Shown here piece after piece: positions 7,221 to 11,707 of a stretch of DNA of 11,707 nt. The position numbers and the translations under genes were made by a program. The notes beneath the pieces are model-generated. The model saw nothing but the letters and a program-made list of their open reading frames with translations, had not been told where the DNA came from and made no database searches. The stretch comes from S144-45 sp015494035 (GTDB lineage: Bacteria; Pseudomonadota; Gammaproteobacteria; Xanthomonadales; Marinicellaceae): NCBI GenBank assembly GCA_027057345.1, contig JALUIX010000060.1:1-11707 (forward strand), given 5' to 3'. Numbering within the stretch: position 1 is the first letter of the stretch; each line of letters starts with the position of its first letter.

Positions 7221-7250
7221 TGGCACAAAGCCATGGAATTGCGCTAAAAT
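7221..7250 (+). promoter_or_regulatory. Possible alaS promoter
   Basis: TAAAAT at 7245-7250 is a good -10 box. The -35 is weak: ATGGCA or TGGCAC around 7220-7226, at 18-19 bases spacing. The TGGC-acaaa-GCCA dyad at 7221-7233 overlaps this site. The GG/GC spacing of a sigma-54 promoter is not met. Only the -10 is convincing. Confidence 0.35.
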
Positions 7251-7289
7251 TCACGCTTTTATCCCAGCGCCCGCCCACAGGACATGCCG

Positions 7290-9932
7290 ATGATCAGTAC
7301 CGCAGAAGTTCGCCAGAAATTCCTGGACTACTTTCAGAAAAAACAGCATCAGCTGGTGCCCAGCTCGCCCCTGGTGCCGGCCAACGACCCGACGCTGTTG
7401 TTTACCAATGCCGGCATGGTGCAGTTCAAGGATGTTTTTCTGGGGGCGGAAAAACGGTCATACACCCGCGCCACCTCTTCGCAACGCTGTGTTCGTGCCG
7501 GCGGCAAGCACAATGACCTGGAAAATGTCGGTTACACCGCGCGCCATCACACCTTTTTTGAAATGCTGGGCAACTTCAGTTTTGGCGATTACTTCAAAAA
7601 GGAAGCCATCGAATTTGCCTGGGAGTTCCTGACCAGGGAGTTGGGCTTGCCCCCGGAAAAACTGTGGGTAACGGTGTACGAGGACGATGATGAAGCGGCC
7701 GATATCTGGCTGGAGCACATTGGGGTGGATCCGGAACGCTTTACCCGCATTGGTGACAAACCCGGTGGCAAACGGTATGAGAGCGACAACTTTTGGGCCA
7801 TGGGAGACACTGGCCCGTGCGGCCCGTGCACCGAGATTTTCTACGATCACGGCCCTGACATTGCCGGAGGCCCGCCGGGCACACCCGAGGAAGACGGCGA
7901 TCGTTACATTGAAATCTGGAACCTGGTTTTTATGCAGTACGACCGCCAGCCAGACGGGGAAATGAAACCCCTGCCCAAGCCCAGCGTTGACACCGGCATG
8001 GGGCTGGAGCGCATCACCTCCATTCTGCAAGGCGTGCACAACAATTACGACATTGACCTGTTTCAGCACCTGATCCGCCATGCGGCGCGACTGTTACGTC
8101 TTGAAGACACCGGCAGCGCCTCCCTGAAAGTGATTGCGGACCACATTCGCGCCTGCGCCTTCCTGATTGTGGATGGCGTCTTGCCTGCCAATGAAGGCCG
8201 TGGTTATGTGCTGCGTCGCATCATTCGCCGGGCGGCGCGGCATGGTCACAAACTGGGCGCGCGCGAACCGTTTTTTTACCGCATGGTGCAACCGCTGGTT
8301 GAAGTGATGGGCGATGCCTACCCGGAACTGGCAAAAAATCAGGCCATGGTGGAAATGGTACTCAAGCAGGAAGAAGAACGCTTTGCCGAGACACTGGATA
8401 CCGGCATGCAGGAGTTTGAGCGGGCGATAAAAGCCATCGACAACGACACCATTCCTGGTGAGGTGGCTTTTAAACTGTATGATACCTACGGTTTTCCGCT
8501 GGATCTGACCCAGGACGTGGCGCGTGAAAAAGGCCTGCGCGTGGACGAAGCGGGGTTCCAGCAGGCCATGGACGAACAGAAACAACGCTCGCGCGCTTCT
8601 GGCCAGTTCAAGCAGGGCAGCCTGATGCCGGCTGAGTTGATGGCCAGCTTGCCTGCCACGGAATTCCTGGGTTATGACCAGCTGGATGCCGAAGCCACCA
8701 TCCTGGCCTTGTTGCAAGACGGCAAGCCAGTGACCACGCTGGCGGAAGGGCAGCGCGGCACGGTGGTGCTGGATCGCACCCCGTTTTATGCCGAATCCGG
8801 TGGCCAGGTGGGAGACACAGGCACCCTGAGCAATAACGGGGCGATGGCGCGTGTCCTGGATACGCAAAAAGTGGCCGGGCAATTTCACGCCCATCAGGTG
8901 CTGGTGGAATCCGGGCAGTTGGAAACCAGCCAGCGCGTGCAGGCGTCCGTGGACAAGGCGCGGCGAGAGGCTATTCGTCTGAATCACACCGCCACGCACT
9001 TGCTGCACAAGGCGCTCAAGGATGTCCTCGGCGAGCACGTGCAGCAAAAGGGGTCGCTGGTGGCCGAAGACAAATTGCGCTTTGACTTTGCTCATTTCCA
9101 GCCCATCAGTGCCGAAGAACTGGCTGAAATTGAAAAACAGGTCAACGCAGCCATTCGTCGCGATCTGCCGGCACAAACAAAGGTGCTTTCTTACGATGAA
9201 GCCATCAACAGTGGCGCCGTGGCCCTGTTTGGCGAAAAATACGGCGACCGCGTGCGTGTGCTGGACATCGGTGGTTACTCGGTGGAGTTATGCGGCGGCA
9301 CCCACGTGCAACACACCGGCCAGATCGGATTATTCAAGGTGACTCAGGAAGGCTCCGTGGCCTCCGGGGTGCGGCGTATCGAAGCGGTCACCGGCGAACA
9401 CGCGTTAAAACACATACAGGATCGCGATGCCTTGTTGTCCGAGGTTTCCCGTCTGGTCAATGCGCCGGCGGACAAAATCAACGAGAAATTGCAGCAATTG
9501 TTGCAGCAGCACAAACAGCTGGAAAAGGAATTGTCACGCTTGCAACAGAAACTGGCCTCCCAGGCGGCCGGGGCCATCTGGGACGAGGTGCAAACCGTTG
9601 GTCAGGCCACTATTTTGACGAAAGTTTTCGAGGGCTTCTCCGTTCCCCAACTCAGGGACATGGTGGATCAGTTCAAGCAAAAGTTTCCTCGCGGGGTGAT
9701 TGTTCTGGCCAATTATGCCGATGGCAAGGCGCAGTTGATCGCGGGTGTCAGCAAGGAACTTACGCAGCACATCAAAGCCGGCGACCTGATTCGCGAATTG
9801 GCTCAGTCACTGGGGGGGCGTGGCGGTGGCCGGCCAGACATGGCCCAGGGTGGTGCCGAGACTGACAAAAAAAGTCTGGAACAGGCACTGGAGCGGCTGC
9901 AAAAAGAAGTATCAGCGCGTCTGCCCAACTGA
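7290..9932 (+). CDS. alaS: Alanine-tRNA ligase (alanyl-tRNA synthetase)
   Basis: From the ATG at 7290 this is 880 residues, the normal size (876 in E. coli). It charges tRNA-Ala with alanine and edits mischarged Ser or Gly. The class II catalytic domain (about 1-440) contains RATSSQRCVRAGGKHND (motif 2 region, about 60-76), GDTGPCGPCTEI (about 172-183) and DTGMGLERI (motif 3, about 234-242). The editing domain has the zinc-binding HTATH (His566, His570) and CGGTH (Cys668, His672). A coiled coil (about 730-755) leads to the C-Ala domain with the glycine-rich GGRGGGRPDMAQGG near 841-856. AGGA at 7279-7282 sits 7 bases from the 7290 ATG but only 1 base from the in-frame ATG at 7284, so 7290 is preferred. 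It lies between recX and csrA as in many gammaproteobacteria. All editing residues are intact. Confidence 0.99.
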   Translation: MISTAEVRQKFLDYFQKKQHQLVPSSPLVPANDPTLLFTNAGMVQFKDVFLGAEKRSYTRATSSQRCVRAGGKHNDLENVGYTARHHTFFEMLGNFSFGDYFKKEAIEFAWEFLTRELGLPPEKLWVTVYEDDDEAADIWLEHIGVDPERFTRIGDKPGGKRYESDNFWAMGDTGPCGPCTEIFYDHGPDIAGGPPGTPEEDGDRYIEIWNLVFMQYDRQPDGEMKPLPKPSVDTGMGLERITSILQGVHNNYDIDLFQHLIRHAARLLRLEDTGSASLKVIADHIRACAFLIVDGVLPANEGRGYVLRRIIRRAARHGHKLGAREPFFYRMVQPLVEVMGDAYPELAKNQAMVEMVLKQEEERFAETLDTGMQEFERAIKAIDNDTIPGEVAFKLYDTYGFPLDLTQDVAREKGLRVDEAGFQQAMDEQKQRSRASGQFKQGSLMPAELMASLPATEFLGYDQLDAEATILALLQDGKPVTTLAEGQRGTVVLDRTPFYAESGGQVGDTGTLSNNGAMARVLDTQKVAGQFHAHQVLVESGQLETSQRVQASVDKARREAIRLNHTATHLLHKALKDVLGEHVQQKGSLVAEDKLRFDFAHFQPISAEELAEIEKQVNAAIRRDLPAQTKVLSYDEAINSGAVALFGEKYGDRVRVLDIGGYSVELCGGTHVQHTGQIGLFKVTQEGSVASGVRRIEAVTGEHALKHIQDRDALLSEVSRLVNAPADKINEKLQQLLQQHKQLEKELSRLQQKLASQAAGAIWDEVQTVGQATILTKVFEGFSVPQLRDMVDQFKQKFPRGVIVLANYADGKAQLIAGVSKELTQHIKAGDLIRELAQSLGGRGGGRPDMAQGGAETDKKSLEQALERLQKEVSARLPN

Positions 9933-10002
9933 TTTTGCGCCATTCGTCAGGCCGTTAAAGAAAAAGCTTCAAATGAAATGTTAAATGTTGTTTAATTTGA
10001 GC

Positions 10003-10120
10003 TTGTCACGGTTCATCGAGGAGGGGACACTCAGGCACCGGGACTACACTGATTACAAAAACAAAACTAATCACAATAACAAACCCCCGAACAACAGGGA
10101 CAACAGGAAAGGAGAAAACA
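10003..10120 (+). promoter_or_regulatory. csrA leader: possible promoter and several GGA motifs overlapping the ribosome-binding site
   Basis: A possible promoter is TTGTCA (10003-10008), 17 bases, GACACT (10026-10031). GGA triplets occur at 10020, 10025, 10041, 10098, 10106 and 10111. The last lies in the strong ribosome site AAAGGAG (10108-10114, 6 bases before the ATG), and two are in an ACAGGGA/ACAGGAA context. CsrA binds A(N)GGA, often in hairpin loops, and E. coli CsrA represses its own translation through such leader sites. Autoregulation here is inferred, not shown. Confidence 0.45.
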
Positions 10121-10354
10121 ATGCTCATATTAACTCGCAGGGTTGGCGAAACGTTAATGATCGGCGATGACGTGACCGTGACCGTACTGGGCGTGAAGGG
10201 CAATCAGGTCCGGATTGGCATCAACGCACCCAAGGAAATTGCCGTGCACAGGGAAGAAATATACGAGCGCATTCGTGGCGAAGTGCCGGAAGACCCGGCT
10301 CCCGCTGCTTCTTCCTCCGAACCAGCGCCGGGCGAACCTCCAGCAGCAGGATAA
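10121..10354 (+). CDS. csrA: Carbon storage regulator CsrA (RsmA), with a C-terminal extension
   Basis: The product has 77 residues. CsrA is a small dimeric RNA-binding protein that controls translation and stability of mRNAs for carbon storage, motility, biofilm and virulence. The conserved core spans about residues 1-55: MLILTRRVGETLMIGDDV at the N-terminus, GVKGNQVRIGINAPKEI in the middle, and VHREEIYERI. Leu4 and Arg44, the main RNA contacts, are present. The tail after about residue 55 is rich in Pro, Ala, Ser and Glu and makes the protein about 16 residues longer than E. coli CsrA (61); it is probably disordered. A strong AAAGGAG ribosome site lies 6 bases upstream. alaS ends 188 bases before it, and tRNA-Ser starts 162 bases after it, the standard gammaproteobacterial order. 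Identity is certain; any role of the tail is unknown. Confidence 0.98.
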   Translation: MLILTRRVGETLMIGDDVTVTVLGVKGNQVRIGINAPKEIAVHREEIYERIRGEVPEDPAPAASSSEPAPGEPPAAG

Positions 10355-10429
10355 ACGACGGCAGTGGCCGGTCAGAAAGACGCTACTTGCCGCGCGGTTC
10401 AGAATCGGCAGAAACGGTGCATATTTCAA

Positions 10430-10457
10430 TTGCACTAACACCGGATTTAAGTAAAAT
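10430..10457 (+). promoter_or_regulatory. Probable promoter of tRNA-Ser
   Basis: TTGCAC (10430-10435) and TAAAAT (10452-10457) are 16 bases apart. A GC-rich discriminator (ACCCCGC) follows, as is usual for stringently controlled stable-RNA promoters. A short leader with a hairpin, CTGCA-ttccc-TGCAG, precedes the mature tRNA. Confidence 0.55.
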
Positions 10458-10516
10458 ACCCCGCTCGACGTGCTGCATTCCCTGCAGTGGCCGAGCAATG
10501 ACATTAAAGACATCCC

Positions 10517-10645
<129 letters not shown>

Positions 10646-10672
10646 TACGATCAGCAAACAATCATGTTCAGG

Positions 10673-10779
10673 GAGGGTGAGAACCCTCGCCGGTTCGACA
10701 ATTTTGTCAGGAACAAAATTGAATGGCCGCAGGCCAGCCCGCAGGGCGGAGGGCAGGATGCCCGGAGTAATCCCTCCGG
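10673..10779. other. Array of six adjacent perfect short hairpins inside a degenerate tRNA-Ser copy
   Basis: In order: GAGGGT-gaga-ACCCTC (10673-10688); CAATTTTGT-cagga-ACAAAATTG (10699-10721); TGGCC-gca-GGCCA (10724-10736); GCCC-gca-GGGC (10737-10747); GGGCA-gga-TGCCC (10751-10763); CCGGAG-taatcc-CTCCGG (10762-10779). GCCGG (10689-10693) and CCGGC (10776-10780) could close a multi-branched structure around hairpins two to five, in competition with the sixth. GGTTCGA at 10692-10698 and ATCCCTCC at 10770-10777 are the two halves of the tRNA-Ser T-loop region, split by about 71 bases. This is either a structured RNA or a palindromic insertion; no coding function is visible. Confidence 0.6.
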
Positions 10780-10780
10780 C

Positions 10781-10825
10781 TCCGCCATTGATCAGATTAT
10801 TGCCTGCATCAGTTAGATGGCGCAA
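10781..10825 (+). repeat. Direct repeat copy 2: degenerate tRNA-Ser 3' end and flank
   Basis: TCCGCCATTGAT begins this copy, preceded by ATCCCTCCGGC, so it resembles the T-arm 3' strand, acceptor 3' strand and CCA of tRNA-Ser. The flank repeats that of copy 1. There is no matching anticodon arm, so it is a remnant and not a second tRNA. Confidence 0.75.
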
Positions 10826-10866
10826 GAGGCCATCCATAAACAACCTAAAAATCTGGTGCATAGTAA

Positions 10867-10937
10867 AAACCCTTTTCATAGGGTTTGCACACAGTTTTCC
10901 GCTCCAAAACGAGCGGCAAATGGTCTGGCAACAGACC
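10867..10937. other. Three further short hairpins between tRNA-Ser and tRNA-Arg
   Basis: AAACCC-ttttcata-GGGTTT (10867-10886), CCGCTC-caaaac-GAGCGG (10899-10916) and GGTCTG-gcaa-CAGACC (10922-10937), all perfect 6-bp stems. The last is followed 7 bases later by TTTTT inside the palindrome TTTTTCGAAAAA (10945-10956). They could include a weak terminator for the tRNA-Ser transcript. No open frame here looks real, and the rest of the 10608-11025 gap holds only the repeats, hairpins and promoter listed separately. Confidence 0.4.
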
Positions 10938-10982
10938 GCACGGGTTTTTCGAAAAATGTTTTTTGAAAAGTCCGGAATTAAG

Positions 10983-11011
10983 TTGACATTCCCTTCGGGA
11001 ATCAGCATAAT
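10983..11011 (+). promoter_or_regulatory. Near-consensus sigma-70 promoter of tRNA-Arg(ACG)
   Basis: TTGACA (10983-10988), a 17-base spacer, CATAAT (11006-11011), with transcription likely starting near 11018. A/T tracts at 10945-10970 upstream suit an UP element. The spacer contains the perfect inverted repeat ATTCCC-ttc-GGGAAT (10988-11002). Confidence 0.85.
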
Positions 11012-11025
11012 TCGCCATCCTGAAC

Positions 11026-11102
11026 GCGCCCGTAGCTCAGCTGGATAGAGTACCTGGCTACGAACCAGGTGGTCGGAGGTTCGAATCCTTCCGGGCGCGC
11101 CA
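11026..11102 (+). tRNA. tRNA-Arg(ACG)
   Basis: 77 bases with acceptor GCGCCCG / CGGGCGC, discriminator G and an encoded CCA. The anticodon stem CCTGG/CCAGG holds loop CTACGAA, anticodon ACG. The A34 needs deamination to inosine by TadA to read CGU, CGC and CGA. It has its own strong promoter and a terminator 56 bases downstream. Confidence 0.98.
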
Positions 11103-11120
11103 GTTCAGGAAAACCAACAG

Positions 11121-11141
11121 GAAACGGTCTCATGCCGTTTC
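11121..11141 (+). other. Hairpin downstream of tRNA-Arg(ACG)
   Basis: A perfect 7-bp stem GAAACGG-tctcatg-CCGTTTC lies 18 bases after the tRNA 3' end, before the terminator. It may help 3' processing or protect the precursor; there is no T run, so it is not a terminator by itself. Confidence 0.4.
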
Positions 11142-11158
11142 TGCCCGCAGGAACAAAT

Positions 11159-11180
11159 AACCCCAATTTTCGGGGTTTTA
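11159..11180 (+). terminator. Rho-independent terminator after tRNA-Arg(ACG)
   Basis: Stem AACCCC (11159-11164), 7-base loop, GGGGTT (11172-11177), running into TTTTATT. It separates the tRNA-Arg(ACG) unit from the next tRNA cluster. Confidence 0.8.
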
Positions 11181-11210
11181 TTCTCGCAACACTTGGCTTT
11201 AATAATTGGA

Positions 11211-11247
11211 TATAATCATTGACCTGCAAGGCCGATTTCTTTAAGAT
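11211..11247 (+). promoter_or_regulatory. Promoter region of the Pro-Arg-His tRNA cluster
   Basis: One candidate is TTGACC (11219-11224), 17 bases, TAAGAT (11242-11247), which would start transcription about 30 bases before tRNA-Pro. A perfect TATAAT also occurs at 11211-11216 with TG four bases upstream, but no -35 at a proper distance. The first candidate is preferred. Confidence 0.5.
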
Positions 11248-11281
11248 TCAGCGCCTTTACAGGTAAGTGGTTAGCCACAGT

Positions 11282-11358
11282 CGGGGTATAGCGCAGCCTG
11301 GTAGCGCAACTGCTTTGGGAGCAGTGGGTCGGCGGTTCGAATCCGTCTACCCCGACCA
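11282..11358 (+). tRNA. tRNA-Pro(TGG)
   Basis: 77 bases, acceptor CGGGGTA / TACCCCG, discriminator A, encoded CCA. The anticodon stem ACTGC/GCAGT holds loop TTTGGGA, anticodon TGG, which reads CCA, CCG and probably other proline codons. It is the first gene of a three-tRNA cluster. Confidence 0.98.
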
Positions 11359-11368
11359 TTTTATAGAG

Positions 11369-11445
11369 GCGCCCGTAGCTCAACCGGATAGAGCATCGGC
11401 CTTCTAAGCCGAGGGTTGCAGGTTCGAGTCCTGCCGGGCGCGCCA
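11369..11445 (+). tRNA. tRNA-Arg(TCT)
   Basis: 77 bases, acceptor GCGCCCG / CGGGCGC, discriminator G, encoded CCA. The anticodon stem TCGGC/GCCGA holds loop CTTCTAA, anticodon TCT for AGA/AGG codons. It starts 10 bases after tRNA-Pro, so the two are surely cotranscribed. It shares its first 14 bases and last 11 bases with tRNA-Arg(ACG). Confidence 0.98.
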
Positions 11446-11456
11446 TAAAGAGTTGT

Positions 11457-11533
11457 GGTGGGCGTAGTTCAGTCGGTAGAACACAGGATTGTGACTCCTG
11501 ATGTCGTGGGTTCGATCCCCATCGTCCACCCCA
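11457..11533 (+). tRNA. tRNA-His(GTG)
   Basis: 77 bases counting the extra 5' G (-1) at 11457, which pairs with the discriminator C (11530) and is the identity element for histidyl-tRNA synthetase. Acceptor GTGGGCG / CGTCCAC has one G-U pair. The anticodon stem CAGGA/TCCTG holds loop TTGTGAC, anticodon GTG. CCA is encoded. It starts 11 bases after tRNA-Arg(TCT). No leucine tRNA follows within the window. Confidence 0.97.
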
Positions 11534-11665
11534 TTTTTCCCTCCGCTTACCCTGTAAAAATGCACTGGCCGTCTGGCACATTGTCGGCGTTAGCCTGTGC
11601 AAGGTTATTAACCTGGTATCAATATAGGTGATGCTCAGGGCTTCAAGCCTGCCTCGGAACAAGGC

Positions 11666-11705
11666 ATCGCTTGCAGCCAATGGTTGTTCCATTGGCAAAA
11701 GCGAT
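11666..11705. other. Long hairpin at the right edge
   Basis: Inner stem GCCAATGG-ttgtt-CCATTGGC (8 bp, 11676-11696) is extended through a small internal loop by ATCGCTT / AAGCGAT (11666-11672 and 11699-11705). There is no T run, so it is not a classical terminator in either direction. It could be a repeat end, an attenuator or a leader of the next gene. The 11534-11665 stretch holds no coding frame I can support, only the dyad AGGTTA-t-TAACCT at 11602-11614. Confidence 0.5.
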
Positions 11706-11707
11706 AA

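Noticed and set aside
7221..7244. Sigma-54 promoter upstream of alaS (TGGCAC followed by TTGC)
   Set aside because: The distance between the two elements is wrong; a sigma-70 -10 box TAAAAT explains the site better.
8094..9176. 360-codon open frame on the minus strand inside alaS
   Set aside because: It is antisense to a conserved part of alaS, with composition typical of a shadow frame and no recognisable motif.
11630..11648. A further copy of the inverted-repeat end near the right edge (TCAGGGCTTC)
   Set aside because: Only about ten bases match the inner element's terminal repeat and the adjoining sequence does not follow; likely chance.
11216..11698. 160-codon open frame on the minus strand across the Pro, Arg and His tRNA genes
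   Set aside because: It reads antisense through three tRNAs; segments such as GLEPATLGLEG are typical false translations of tRNA genes.

Overview
The window is a housekeeping segment of a gammaproteobacterial chromosome with moderately high GC. The evidence is the conserved order recA-recX-alaS-csrA-tRNA-Ser-tRNA-Arg(ACG), with mutS, truD and a YqcC-family gene next door, and a Pro(TGG)-Arg(TCT)-His(GTG) tRNA cluster of gammaproteobacterial type. I cannot name a genus. No prophage, insertion sequence with a transposase, CRISPR array or obvious horizontally acquired cluster is present.

Layout. On the minus strand, bases 1-3730 hold a tightly packed operon read from right to left: a YqcC-like gene, then mutS (mismatch repair), then truD (tRNA pseudouridine synthase, running off the left edge). 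Each junction is a 4-base stop/start overlap. Divergently, on the plus strand, bases 3882-5069 encode a cyclic-nucleotide-binding domain fused to an intact EAL c-di-GMP phosphodiesterase domain. Bases 5082-5406 hold a small inverted-repeat element interrupted by a second member of the same family (5189-5348). Then come recA, a deleted copy of the same repeat, recX, alaS and csrA.

The last 1.35 kb is an RNA-gene region: tRNA-Ser(GCT), an array of short hairpins bracketed by a degenerate second copy of the tRNA-Ser 3' end, tRNA-Arg(ACG) with a near-consensus promoter and a terminator, and then tRNA-Pro(TGG), tRNA-Arg(TCT) and tRNA-His(GTG). The window ends in non-coding DNA with a long hairpin.

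Functionally the genes cover genome maintenance (MutS, RecA, RecX), translation and tRNA modification (AlaRS, TruD, five tRNAs) and global regulation (CsrA, and a c-di-GMP phosphodiesterase likely gated by a nucleotide). The protein genes are ordinary apart from a CsrA tail and an odd translation start on the EAL gene. The unusual material lies between genes: a nested pair of non-autonomous repeats, their miniature copy in the recA-recX junction, and the tRNA-Ser-derived hairpin array.
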